Assembly (NCBI GenBank): GCA_029259635.1
Contig: JAJDEU010000020.1
Coordinates: 49,179 to 113,178, forward strand
Length of the DNA stretch: 64,000 nt
Direction: 5' to 3'
DNA from: Planctomycetota bacterium
GTDB taxonomy: Bacteria > Planctomycetota > UBA1135 > GCA-002686595
Under the pieces are notes generated by a model. It saw only the letters and a list, made by a program, of their open reading frames with translations, was not told the DNA's origin and made no database searches. Below, piece by piece: positions 9,134 to 18,005 of this stretch (positions are counted from its first letter, which is position 1; each line of letters begins with the position of its first letter). The position numbers and the translations under genes are program-made.

Positions 9134-10450
9134 CTATTTGCGACGGAGCAACCAGACGAAATCACCCTCCTTGGTGGGGTCGGTGTCGTACAACTTCAAT
9201 TCGGCTTGGAGATTCCCGATCCTTACGACCAGAGCATTGAACTCCGTACTCTCGATAACCTCCTCATATTCCTCACCCTCCACATTCTCAAGCTGCTTAG
9301 AGACTTCCATCTGGACCGCGTCCATCTGTTCCTGAAGTTCGACTACCCGCTCGGCTTCCTCCGGCGTGAGGACTTTGGTCGCTCCCAACATCCAAGACGA
9401 TCGCGCCCCCACCAGGAGATCCAGATCGCCATCCTTGTCGTAGTCAACGGGCTCGATGTGGAAGGACTTGCAAGGTCCTGCGGGAAGTTCATCCTTCGCG
9501 GGAGTGAGAACCACATAAGAGCTCTCAACCGCCTTGACCTCGGGAATCAACGCGATGGCGCCGGAGAACTCCGTGCCCGAACCACTGCTGATGTTATGGA
9601 AGGCATAGATCCCGCCCTTCGCCCCGCCACAGAGAATGTCGAACTTGCCATCGGCATTCCAGTCCACCACCCGCGGTGCAGCGAGCCCGTTCGCAATGAC
9701 TAGGGGCTTGCCTCCCGCCATCACCGGCGCATTCGTCGTTGAGAAGCTCGGCTCGGTCGGAGTGCCTTCGTTGATGCGCACGTACAACCTGCCGCCATAG
9801 TAGTCGCCCAGTAGCAGATCTTGATCACCGTCCGCATCCCAATCCACCGCGGAAGCCGACGTGCAATGTCCTTCCGTTTTGGAGCGATCGGTCGAATCCC
9901 ACTCGCCCGCTTCCCCGTTCCAAAAGGCGGAGATCAGAACAACCTCGCCCTTGGCGTCCATAATCGGACTCGGTTTCTTATAGCCCTCCTTCGAGCCTTC
10001 AATCAACTGGGGAGTGCCGCTAAAGCTGCCGACGAGAATGTCTTTGAAACCGTCGCCATTGAGGTCCACGAACTGTGGACTCATGCCGACGCATCACCAG
10101 TTGGAGACCTTAATCGCTTCGCCATCCACCGACTTCAACGCGCGAAACTCGCTCCACTTGGGATCCCCGGTCTTCGCTTCATTCTCGTAGATGTTCAACG
10201 ATCCGAAGATGTCGCCCACGACCAACTCGTCACGTCCATCACCATCGATGTCGAACATCGCGGGGGAGGGATACATCTGCTCGGCCTTCAAGTTCAAGGG
10301 CACCGCGCCGACGTACAACATCTCTGGCTCACCGAACTCAGCACGTTCGCCGACCTCCTGAGCTGCAAGATCATTTGCGAATCCAGACACGAGGCCTGTC
10401 GCAAGGGCACAAACAAGAACGCAATACAGAAACTGCTGTTTCGTTTTCAT
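9134..10450 (-). CDS. FG-GAP/VCBS repeat exported protein with in-frame TGA (candidate selenoprotein)
   Basis: Read through the TGA at 10094-10096, this is one 438-residue protein. It has a signal peptide (start ATG at 10450, MKTKQQFLYCVLVCAL, cut near AAQ), then FG-GAP/VCBS repeats with calcium-binding loops: 'DIDGDGRDELVVG', 'DLNGDGFKDILVG', 'DWDADGDQDLLLG', 'DWNADGKFDILCG' and 'DYDKDGDLDLLVG'. A coiled-coil-like Glu/Gln segment lies near the C-terminus. The TGA sits between repeats as 'KVSNW-TGA-CVGMSPQFVDLNGDG', with no loss of frame. A hairpin suited to a bacterial SECIS follows (10062-10083). The N-terminal part alone would be a useless fragment. I read the TGA as selenocysteine beside Cys; a nonsense mutation is the alternative. 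Confidence 0.6.
10062..10083 (-). promoter_or_regulatory. SECIS-like hairpin just after in-frame TGA
   Basis: On the coding strand, 11 bases after the TGA, GAGTCCAC pairs with GTGGACCTC (8 pairs, one bulged C) around the loop AGTTC. The loop begins 19 bases past the TGA and has G as its second base. Both match the bacterial SECIS rules as I know them (apical loop 16-37 bases downstream, G in the first two loop positions). The hairpin lies within coding sequence, as bacterial SECIS elements do. Confidence 0.45.
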
Positions 10451-10765
10451 AGTTCCGACGGCTCCCTTTCCAGAAGGGGTTGTCCCTCGCAAAATACGCT
10501 GAGCGATCAACCCAGATCTCGATCCACTTCGTTTTAGCAGTTCTCCTCCGATGAGCAAGGCGCGAACCAGTTCGGTCGGTCTTCGCTTAGCGCAATGCCC
10601 ATTAGGGGGACCTCGCCCGCCCCAGTCCGGCGGCACTCCCCTATAATGAGCGAGTACGCTGCTCCGCCGAGAACGGAACCGTATTCATGCGGCTCTCGAA
10701 TATCCTCACCTTAATGGTCAGACTAGTGACGGGAACTGCTGCTTGGCTCCGTGCGGTTTTGATTA
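10451..10765. other. Intergenic region between divergent genes
   Basis: No gene is supported. It must carry the promoters of the FG-GAP gene (minus) and the following membrane protein (plus). A TATAAT at 10642-10647 is a possible -10 element for the plus-strand gene, with no clear -35 and a leader of about 115 bases. Confidence 0.4.
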
Positions 10766-11629
10766 ATGACTAAGCTTAAAAGTCTTCCTCGTCCCCTCCG
10801 ATGGTTGATCGGAATCGCCTCGCTCTACGGAGTGACTTTCATTACAGGGTTCGCTCTGACTTGGGTTCACTACTTAACGACAGACGATTTCGCGACGTAC
10901 ATTCAAAAGTATCCCGTCTCGCAATCGGAGATCGATGATCGGCTGCTTGAGGGCGAGCTCATTGATTCGGGAGAGTCCTTAGCTATCGGCGATCTCGATC
11001 CGTTTTCGCTTGAAGAAAGCGACCAGTTCGATGTCTTCCGCAGGAAGGCGATGATCGAAATAGACCACGGCCTCGACAATCTGCTCGCGTTCGAGTTCGA
11101 GATGGCCGTGGCGGAGGACTTGGTCAGTCGAGATCGCGCAGGTGTCACGATGCTTCGACCCAAGATTCGCACGGGAGCCGGACTCAAATCGATCGCTACG
11201 GTCGGCTTGCTAGGAGTCGATGAAATGGTCGGTCCGAACTCGGAGAGCGTGGGGGTTATCTACCTCGACATCCTGCTCGTCGCGGGCTCTGGTGATTCCG
11301 AGACGCGCTTCGTGCACTTGAACGAGCACCCGGTTCCCCTTCCGACGGTGAGTCCGACGTTAAAACCCTTTGTGCCTGCGTTCTTTGGCTTTTTACATCC
11401 CCTCGGAAGCCCTCCCGAGGAAGGGCTGATCTATCGAACACGTTTAGCACTCTTCCTCGACTGGAAGAAGCTGCCCAACGGGAGCCAAGGAGCCTCCCTC
11501 CACGCTCCGTCGATGGCAATGGGTTCCAACGAATACTCGTGGGAAGTTCGAACCACCGTCGAGGATCGCGACGGAAAGATGGAGGCCTATCAGTCCCTCG
11601 ATTACAAGTGGAATGATCAGGTGTGGTGA
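10766..11629 (+). CDS. Hypothetical single-pass membrane protein
   Basis: 287 residues, not recognised. One membrane helix at residues 11-33 ('LRWLIGIASLYGVTFITGFAL') follows a positive N-terminus, so the remaining 250 residues are probably outside the cytoplasm. That part is acidic and mixed alpha/beta, with no known motif or cysteine pair. The start ATG has no strong ribosome site (AT-rich leader). It converges on the FG-GAP lipoprotein gene, 143 bases away. Confidence 0.65.
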   Translation: MTKLKSLPRPLRWLIGIASLYGVTFITGFALTWVHYLTTDDFATYIQKYPVSQSEIDDRLLEGELIDSGESLAIGDLDPFSLEESDQFDVFRRKAMIEIDHGLDNLLAFEFEMAVAEDLVSRDRAGVTMLRPKIRTGAGLKSIATVGLLGVDEMVGPNSESVGVIYLDILLVAGSGDSETRFVHLNEHPVPLPTVSPTLKPFVPAFFGFLHPLGSPPEEGLIYRTRLALFLDWKKLPNGSQGASLHAPSMAMGSNEYSWEVRTTVEDRDGKMEAYQSLDYKWNDQVW

Positions 11630-11772
11630 GAACGCTTGAGGTTAGATCGAAGGCAGAGTCCTAGAGAACGAGGATGTCCATCCCTTCAGTGCCGCTCGCA
11701 CACAACCCGCATCATCGTTTTTCGACAGCCACAAGAACGCCGACGGTCGACACGGCCATCGCGTTCCGCGCG

Positions 11773-12927
11773 TTACGCACCTTCCGCGAATCGGAATCGC
11801 CAGAGCTTGGTTCCATAGCCCACCAAGAACGAATCCTTCTCAACAAGGATCGCGTGTCCTGACGAAACGGGCGGAGCCTCAAGTACTCGTTCGAAGGCTA
11901 GCGCGCCCGACTCCGAATAAATCGAAACACGAAGCTGCCCACTCTTGAATCCCGCAATCGGAGCCTGTTCCCGTTCGACGACGGCTTTGATCAACCAATT
12001 GGAGGTTGCGCCAGGCATCTGAACCGAATCGATAAAAGGACTGATTCGGTCTTTATCCACCAATTTCATTGAGCCGTCGGCGGGATCATAGACGGCAGTG
12101 CGTTGGGCTCCCTCTCCGATCAATCTATCAACATACGCACCAACAACGATGAGCGCGTGCGTGATCCCGGGTACGTTCCGAGCGACCCCTGCATAGTTGT
12201 AGTAAGCGCCCTTTGTTCCTGGAATCTTTCTGGACTCCAAGAATTCCCCCTTGCCCGAAACGAGTGTCAACCCAGCGTTTGTTGTCAGAGCGATCAAGCA
12301 ACCGACCTCTTCGTCCTCGATTACTACGGCATCTGCGTTCGATTCCCGCGGGGATTGCCAGAGCTTCCTTCCTCCGTAGTCGTGCAGAGTGATCCCGGAT
12401 TCAGACCCGACCAAGAGTTCCGTTCGCCCATCACGATCGACATCCATGTCGATCGTGAACGTTGGAGCCTCGAGCTCTTCGCCACTCCAACGAAGGCGCC
12501 CTTCTCCATCGAACCCGTAAATCGGACCGTGCCACGCTCCAGCGAACCGAACAAACTCAAGTAGACCGTCTCCGTCAAGATCATGAATTTCGATGTCCCA
12601 CTGCGTCCGATACGGAAGATCGGGAGGTTCCTCGAACTCGCTAGAGCTCGACACCGACATGGAATCACCTGTCTGTTCGATCACCGCGAACCCATTCGAT
12701 CCCGCGGCGACAAGAACTTCCGTGCCGGACTCGGTCAACCGCCCGTAGCGGAGATCCGTGATCTCGAAATTGACGGATAGAAGCCCCTCGACGACAACCT
12801 CAACCGTCGGCGGTTCGCCAGGATCCGCGATTTCCAGGACCGGAGAACTCTCGACTGGAACACAAGAATAGTGGACACCAATGAGCAAGGCACGAGAGAC
12901 AAGCAGGGCGATTCGCTCAGTAGTCAT
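11773..12927 (-). CDS. FG-GAP-like exported beta-propeller protein
   Basis: 384 residues. The N-terminus is hydrophobic with a possible lipobox ending at Cys22 ('IGVHYSC'), so it is exported and perhaps lipid-anchored. The body has repeated strands with Asp-rich loops ('IHDLDGDGLLEFVRFAG', 'DMDVDRDGRTELLVGSESG'), which mark FG-GAP/VCBS blades, plus further propeller strands ('GFDGEGRLRWSGEE', 'LHDYGGRKLWQS'). It is related in fold, but not closely in sequence, to the protein at 9134-10450 and lacks its Cys pair. A TATAAT lies 10 bases before the ATG. Function unknown. Confidence 0.72.
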   Translation of the reverse strand: MTTERIALLVSRALLIGVHYSCVPVESSPVLEIADPGEPPTVEVVVEGLLSVNFEITDLRYGRLTESGTEVLVAAGSNGFAVIEQTGDSMSVSSSSEFEEPPDLPYRTQWDIEIHDLDGDGLLEFVRFAGAWHGPIYGFDGEGRLRWSGEELEAPTFTIDMDVDRDGRTELLVGSESGITLHDYGGRKLWQSPRESNADAVVIEDEEVGCLIALTTNAGLTLVSGKGEFLESRKIPGTKGAYYNYAGVARNVPGITHALIVVGAYVDRLIGEGAQRTAVYDPADGSMKLVDKDRISPFIDSVQMPGATSNWLIKAVVEREQAPIAGFKSGQLRVSIYSESGALAFERVLEAPPVSSGHAILVEKDSFLVGYGTKLWRFRFAEGA

Positions 12928-12936
12928 GGCGGAATA

Positions 12937-12942
12937 ATTATA
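12937..12942 (-). promoter_or_regulatory. Possible -10 box (TATAAT) with very short leader
   Basis: TATAAT on the minus strand sits 10 bases before the ATG at 12927, so the transcript would be nearly leaderless. No good -35 element is visible. Confidence 0.3.
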
Positions 12943-12993
12943 AAACTAAACGGCGCAGCCCGATTGCCTTAATCCTTATGAGCTCTCGTCACA

Positions 12994-14148
12994 CTATTCC
13001 TCTGCAGCTAAGCGCGCATGCGGATACTTCGCATCGCGATTCTGGAAGGACAGGATGCTCGACTTCTGAATCACGCCGCCGTCGAGATTGATGGCCTCTC
13101 GAATCGTCTCGTTCTTCTGCCAGCCTTCGCGTCCTTCCACAACGCTGGGCAAGTGAGTGAGGAGCGCGCCGGAGATGGATCGCGAGGCACTCTCCCAGAG
13201 ATAGCTCGGTGTGTGATCGACCGCGTAGTAATCGACTTTCCCAACTCGGAACATCGGATCCTTGAAGGTCGTTGGCTTAGCAAACTCAAAGCCCATGCCT
13301 TCGTCGCAGCTGACATCGATGATGAGCGCGCCCGGTTTGAGGCAGTCCTCTTCCTCGCTCGTCACGAAGTACGTGGGCTCATCGGGATCTTGAAAGGTCC
13401 CGTTGATGATGATGTCGGCTTGCCGAATCAAGTCGTTCAACGGTTGAGCATGGCCATCATGATCCACCACCATCATGCGCGCCTCGCCCTCCTCGCCAGG
13501 CCGAATGCGAGAGTAACTACACGCCAGAACCTCTTCTCTCACCATGTGGTCGGGACGCTGAATACAGATCAGGATGTCTCTAATTCCGAGCGCTTTCAGG
13601 GCGTAGATAGCGCCGCGACTAACCGCTCCGAAACTAAAGATGATGGTCTTTCGCCGATTGCCATAGTGCCCGTCGATGCCTCTCAGTTGCATCGCATGCA
13701 GCACCGCGCAATAGCCGGCCATTTCGTTGTTCTTATAGAAGGTATGACGACCTTGTTCCTGCTTGGGCCCCCACACATACATGTCCTCGAAAGCGATCAG
13801 CGTCTGTTTGCGATCGATGGCCACTTGGGTAATCGACGCTTGCTGTGCACAGTGCGGCCAACCCCACAAGACTCCGCCTTCTTTCAGTTCCTCTAGGTCC
13901 GCAAGCACCGGCTTCGGAACGACGACGGCGCCGAGGTCTGCGAGCAGCTCCGAACGCGGGGCAATTCCTCCCGTCTGCGCGGCGAGTTCCGAATCGGTGA
14001 GCCCAAACCGCTCGCCATAGCCCTCCTCGAAGATCAACTGCCGACGAATAGTCTCCGAGAGGCGATCCAGATGATCGGTATGGATGGGAACACGTCGTTC
14101 ATCCGCTTTCTTTGAAGTGCCGATGATTCCGAGTTTCAATTTGCTCAT
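12994..14148 (-). CDS. N5-(carboxyethyl)ornithine synthase / alanine dehydrogenase family
   Basis: 384 residues, full length for the family. The N-terminal half has the alanine-dehydrogenase/transhydrogenase entry 'GIIGTSKKADERRVPIH' (substrate-binding Arg/Lys region) and 'LWGWPHCAQQ', which is characteristic of N5-(carboxyethyl)ornithine synthase. That enzyme condenses pyruvate with ornithine using NADPH. The nucleotide-binding fold follows at about residues 165-290 ('TIIFSFGAVSRGAIYALKALG', an atypical GxGxxG). 'DHTPSYLWESASR' matches the C-terminal active-site loop. It is cytoplasmic, and the exact substrate is not certain. It is preceded by a conserved leader element shared with two lipoprotein genes. 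Confidence 0.82.
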   Translation of the reverse strand: MSKLKLGIIGTSKKADERRVPIHTDHLDRLSETIRRQLIFEEGYGERFGLTDSELAAQTGGIAPRSELLADLGAVVVPKPVLADLEELKEGGVLWGWPHCAQQASITQVAIDRKQTLIAFEDMYVWGPKQEQGRHTFYKNNEMAGYCAVLHAMQLRGIDGHYGNRRKTIIFSFGAVSRGAIYALKALGIRDILICIQRPDHMVREEVLACSYSRIRPGEEGEARMMVVDHDGHAQPLNDLIRQADIIINGTFQDPDEPTYFVTSEEEDCLKPGALIIDVSCDEGMGFEFAKPTTFKDPMFRVGKVDYYAVDHTPSYLWESASRSISGALLTHLPSVVEGREGWQKNETIREAINLDGGVIQKSSILSFQNRDAKYPHARLAAEE

Positions 14149-14305
14149 GTCGTGAAACGTTTCTTGAGAGAGCCGAGGGTCGCTCTTTCACTCACTGCCG
14201 GTCAAAAGCGGCAAGTGACATTAACTGGTGGAGGAAAGTTCCGCGCTCGCCGCTCAGGTGAAGTAGCCGGGCGGCGCGAGCAAGCACTCTACTCCGAATG
14301 CGCAG
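14149..14305 (-). promoter_or_regulatory. Repeated leader element, copy 1 (upstream of carboxyethylornithine synthase-like gene)
   Basis: On the minus strand it reads TTCGGAGTAGAGTGC (14284-14298), a GC-rich middle with GAGCGGCG, GGAACTTTCC (14233-14242), CACTTGCCGC, then AAAGAGCGACCC near the start codon. The same blocks in the same order and near-equal spacing precede the genes starting at 27938 and 28621. It could be a promoter plus structured 5' leader. Confidence 0.55.
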
Positions 14306-14485
14306 ATTGCGGTGGGCCACATGCGGGCAAAAACGATGCGTAGTCCGAAGGCTGATTTTGAGGAACGACACCGGAGCTTCGTGAAACGGGAGCTTTTCGG
14401 GAAGCCCACGGGCTGAATCACGCAAAGGCGAGCCAGCGAGACTCACATGCCCATTGCTTTGACGCTGCGCGGTCCGCTCCCGCCG

Positions 14486-15202
14486 CTAGTAAGCAATTCC
14501 AATTGAGACCATCACGCCCTCAACGTCGCCGCGGATGACGCGTAGGCGAGCGTAGTGAGGATGGCCCTTCCGGTCGAACGCGAGCTCCGCGAAAGAGCCA
14601 ACGTTAAAGCCCGAGAGATCGACGTTCGGTAGGATCGCGGGGTTCTCGGTGTCGTGGGTTCCGTCGATGAGAATCGCCTAGAGACCCATGGTCGGCTGAA
14701 GTCCGTGAACTCGGAAGCTCAACCCAATTTCGACCTCCAAGTCCGCGTAGAGGAGCTGCTCGTCCCCGTGAAGTCCGTCGTCTTCTCCCAGTGCGATGTT
14801 CATTCCGGCTTTCAGCGGTATCGAGACGGGCACGGATGAACCCAGGTCTCCAAGCACGGGAGCTGCGTTGACTCCGACCCCCAGGCCGAATAAATCGAAA
14901 TCTATGGGACGCGAATCCAAGTTGAACTCATCCCTGAAGATTTGCAGGAAGCCGGCAACGCTGCCGCCAAAGTTGTATCTCACTCCAGAACGAACCCGTT
15001 CCGGACCTGTGGCAACAGTATTGCCCACCATGGTGTTTTCGAGATCCAACTCGTCGAGCTCGATGATTTCGTGGAAGCCTTCGAATCGCACGAGCTGCGC
15101 TCTGTCCTCCACCGTCATGGTCCGGTCGACACGAGGTGCGGCGCAGGCTAAGAATGGGCAGGCGAGCGCGAACAAACAGGTGAGAGCTCTTCCCATACTC
15201 AT
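14486..15202 (-). pseudogene. Exported envelope protein interrupted by in-frame TAG
   Basis: From ATG at 15202 the frame gives a signal peptide with a lipobox-like end (LACPFLACA) and 174 residues to a TAG at 14678-14680. The same frame then stays open for 63 more codons to a second TAG at 14486-14488. Those codons continue the homology to the intact paralogue at 33555-34283: beta-strand pattern 'GFNVGSFAELAFD', 'YARLRVIRGDVEGVMVSIGIAY' against 'AAGYFELGYRS', 'QASVRVLGGDESGVYGSLSIIL'. The family looks like a small outer-membrane or periplasmic barrel-like protein. It is a pseudogene by one point mutation, or the TAG is read through. Confidence 0.65.
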
Positions 15203-15572
15203 CTGAACGTATCAAAGCATCCGGGCAGCAGTGGCCGGAGTTTGAGACGAACACATAAGGGCCCGCACTCCCCCAAGTGAACCGAGCCCACCTCGAAGCG
15301 ATCCATTCACGGCATATCTTGCGGCGTTTAGGCCACCTATTCACCGCAAAGCACCTTTCAAGACCCCAGTGTGGGTGTGCATCCCGAAACCTCGGTGCAA
15401 CGCCGTCAGCCTGCCTTCACAGCGCGAGGCGTTGCCCGCCCCAGGTAGCGCATAGGTGGACACGACGTCGGAAAAGGTCCGGTAGCCGATCGAACTGTGA
15501 CAGAAGAGATTCGGACGACCTGCGGGATGCGCGACGGCGGAGTCACGACGCGCATCCGCTTTTCCGGGCGGC
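15203..15572. other. Gene-free stretch
   Basis: I see no gene. Bases 15335-15372 loosely resemble the outer end of the MITE on the minus strand (TGAAAGGTGCTTTGC) but without its terminal CTAG. Confidence 0.4.
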
Positions 15573-16028
15573 TCAGGGCTGCATCGATTCGCTGAGCATC
15601 AACCGGTTGCCCCACGGATCGTTCAGTTCGAGCAGTTTGACCGTCTCGGGGATGACGGTGATCTCCCCGACTTTGACCTTTCGCTCGACTAGCAACGCTC
15701 GCGCGGCTTCGATGTCCTCGACCTCAAAGACAATGCTCGAGCCGCCATTACTGCGGGGAGCCTCGTCGGATTCGGGTTCGCCCAAACCGATGGCCGCGCC
15801 AGCGACAGGAGAAGAGACCTCGCACCATCCCATCTCGGAAAGATCGAGCACCATCTCGCAACCGAGCGCGCGCTCGTACCACTTGGCCGCGGCGGCGGAG
15901 TCGGGAACTTCGAGGGCGTAGACGATCTGGCCACCGAATTGAAGGTCGGAAGCCGGACTAGAGGTCTCCGCAGCGATCGACGCGAAGGTGAAGAGAAGAG
16001 CGACGGATAGGATTCGGGGAAGGAACAT
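15573..16028 (-). CDS. Exported VOC (glyoxalase/bleomycin-resistance-like) protein
   Basis: Start at 16028 (MFLPRILSVALLFTFASIAAE) gives a good signal peptide; an earlier ATG adds 25 unlikely residues. The mature part is one VOC domain of about 125 residues: 'YALEVPDSAAAAKWYERALGCEM', 'SSIVFEVEDIEAARALL' and 'VKLLELNDPWGNRLMLSE', the last being the usual C-terminal Glu-Asp-Pro-x-Gly-Asn signature. An exported VOC protein is less common than a cytoplasmic one. It is divergent from the DGPF/ECF pair, whose type often sits beside VOC genes, and may share its regulation. Confidence 0.8.
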   Translation of the reverse strand: MFLPRILSVALLFTFASIAAETSSPASDLQFGGQIVYALEVPDSAAAAKWYERALGCEMVLDLSEMGWCEVSSPVAGAAIGLGEPESDEAPRSNGGSSIVFEVEDIEAARALLVERKVKVGEITVIPETVKLLELNDPWGNRLMLSESMQP

Positions 16029-16275
16029 GATTTTCAGGGGGTTAGGCGAGAGGGAATCTCCCGCGTTACCCAAGCGACGGACGGGGAGTGGCCAACTCGA
16101 CATGGGGGGAACCGGGAGCTCGAGAAAGCGCTGGTCGCTCGTTGCAAGTCACTAAAATAGCGGGACCTAGGAGAATCGTTATGGTGGGTGTCGATTTGCG
16201 CGGGGGCCACACGTCGCTCTGTCGGAAGCCCACGAGCGTTTCGTGACAGCTCCCACACTTCAGAACTCCAACAGA

Positions 16276-16650
16276 ATGAATTCCATGCGTTACCTATTGA
16301 TGATCTGCAGCGACGAGAACGAAGAAGCCAAGCTCAGCCCCGAGGCCATGGGGGAATTGATGCAGGGCTATGGATTGCTCGAGACTGACCTTCGCGAGTC
16401 GAACGCCTTCATCGGATCCGAGCGCCTGCAACCGATTTCGACCTCGACGACGATTCGCATTCGCAACGGTAAGACGCTCACGACGGATGGTCCGTTCGCC
16501 GAGACGAAGGAGCAGTTCGGTGGCTACTACTTAATCGAAGCTGCGGATCTCGACGCCGCGATTGCGTGGGCCGAAAAGATTCCGACGGTGACGTACGGCT
16601 CGGTAGAAATTCGACCGATCTGGGATGAGGCTGCCGAAGGCGGACATTAG
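16276..16650 (+). CDS. YCII/DGPF-domain protein, partner of ECF42 sigma factor
   Basis: A small cytoplasmic protein of 124 residues (start ATG 16276; 16285 also possible) with the YCII-related fold 'MRYLLMICSDENEEAKLSPEAM' and the signature 'TTDGPFAETKEQFGGYYLIEA'. DGPF proteins are the standard neighbours of ECF42 sigma factors, and here the sigma gene starts 18 bases after the stop. The C-terminal strand 'YGSVEIRPIW' is typical. The biochemical role in the family is unsettled. Confidence 0.88.
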   Translation: MNSMRYLLMICSDENEEAKLSPEAMGELMQGYGLLETDLRESNAFIGSERLQPISTSTTIRIRNGKTLTTDGPFAETKEQFGGYYLIEAADLDAAIAWAEKIPTVTYGSVEIRPIWDEAAEGGH

Positions 16651-16668
16651 CGGGCGACTGCAAACTCG

Positions 16669-17925
16669 ATGACTCAGAACATGCGAGATGCGGTCGAAGC
16701 TCTCTATCGAGAAGAGTACGGCCGCATTCTCGCTGGTCTGATTCGCATCGCGGGAGATATCGAGCGCGCAGAGGACGCGCTGCAGGACGCGTTCTCCCGA
16801 GCGGTTGAGCGATGGTCCGCCGACGGAGAGCCCCGCAATCCCGGCGCTTGGGTCACAACCGTCGCTCGAAACGCACTCTTCGACGAGACACGCCAACGCC
16901 GGACGCGCGACGATCAACAACAGAATCTAGAGCGAGAGCTAGAGGTCACACTCAAGGAAAACGAAATGGTCCGATTCGCCCAAGATGATTTTCCGCACGA
17001 AGACGATCGGCTGCGATTGATCTTCACTTGCTGTCACCCCGCGATTGCGTCCGACATTCAGATTCCGCTCACGCTCAACACGTTGCTCGGACTTCGAGCG
17101 AACGAGATCGCGCGCGCTTTTCTCGTTGCAGAGCCAGCGATGGCCCAGCGCTTGGTCCGCGCGAAACGCAAAATCAAAGAGGCAGGCATTCCCTTCCGCG
17201 TTCCCCCGCAAGCACTTCTTGCGGGTCGACTTCCCGCCGTGCTCTCGGTGATCTACTTGGTGTTCAACGAGGGCTATCTCGCCGCACGTGGAGATGACTT
17301 GGTTCGCTCTGAGTTGACGTCGGAAGGGATCCGTCTGGCCCGCATCCTGGCAGAGCTGATGCCCGAAGTGCCCGAGGTGATCGGTTTGCTCGCGCTGCTC
17401 TTATTTCAAGACGCGCGGCGCGAGACTCGCTCTGCGGCAAGTGGAGATTTGATCTTGCTCGCAGATCAGGATCGAACGCGTTGGGACCAATCGCTGATTA
17501 CGGAAGGAGTCTCTTTGCTTGCGCGTGCGCTCGCGCGCCGCGAGCCGGGTCCCTATCAGATTCAGGCCTCCATCGCAGCGATACATGCGCAAGCCGCGAC
17601 CGCGGATGATACGGATTGGCGCGAAATTGCCGGCCTCTACGCGATCTTGCATCAGTACTCCCCCACGCCGGTCGTGGAACTCAATCGAGCGGTTGCGATT
17701 GCCATGGCAGAAGGCCCCGAGGCAGGGCTCGTGCTCGTCGAAAAACTGGCTCGCATTGAAGAGCTTCGTTCCTACCAATACTTGCACTCGACGCGAGCCG
17801 ATCTCCTGCGCCAATTGAATCGCCCGAAGGAGGCTCGCGCCGCCTACCGCCGAGCGCTCGAACTCACCGAAAATCAGGCGGAGCGGCGATTCCTAACGAG
17901 CCAGCTCGAGCGACTCGGTCATTGA
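16669..17925 (+). CDS. ECF42-type RNA polymerase sigma factor with TPR-like C-terminus
   Basis: 418 residues, about twice a normal ECF sigma. Region 2 comprises residues 8-75 ('[35 protein letters not shown]'). Region 4 (about residues 115-175) has '[35 protein letters not shown]' as the DNA-binding helices. The long C-terminal extension ('VFNEGYLA', then TPR-like helices to '[19 protein letters not shown]') marks the ECF42 group, in which the extension is needed for activity instead of an anti-sigma partner. It pairs with the DGPF gene immediately upstream. No anti-sigma gene is present. Confidence 0.92.
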   Translation: MTQNMRDAVEALYREEYGRILAGLIRIAGDIERAEDALQDAFSRAVERWSADGEPRNPGAWVTTVARNALFDETRQRRTRDDQQQNLERELEVTLKENEMVRFAQDDFPHEDDRLRLIFTCCHPAIASDIQIPLTLNTLLGLRANEIARAFLVAEPAMAQRLVRAKRKIKEAGIPFRVPPQALLAGRLPAVLSVIYLVFNEGYLAARGDDLVRSELTSEGIRLARILAELMPEVPEVIGLLALLLFQDARRETRSAASGDLILLADQDRTRWDQSLITEGVSLLARALARREPGPYQIQASIAAIHAQAATADDTDWREIAGLYAILHQYSPTPVVELNRAVAIAMAEGPEAGLVLVEKLARIEELRSYQYLHSTRADLLRQLNRPKEARAAYRRALELTENQAERRFLTSQLERLGH

Positions 17926-18005
17926 TAAACCGGCGCGCTCAAAATCGGCTGCGCCAAACTCAGGCGGTCTCCCGGAATCGTTAGCTATTAACAGAGCGGT
18001 ACGAT

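Noticed and set aside
13018..13896. Long open frame on the plus strand opposite the carboxyethylornithine synthase-like gene
   Set aside because: It is the antisense shadow of a clearly conserved enzyme, with no family motif of its own. Similar long antisense frames at 22295-23227 and 26193-26894 were rejected for the same reason.
15335..15372. Possible extra MITE end on the minus strand
   Set aside because: About 14 of 15 bases match the inner part of the end, but the terminal CTAG and CAGTC are absent, so chance cannot be excluded.
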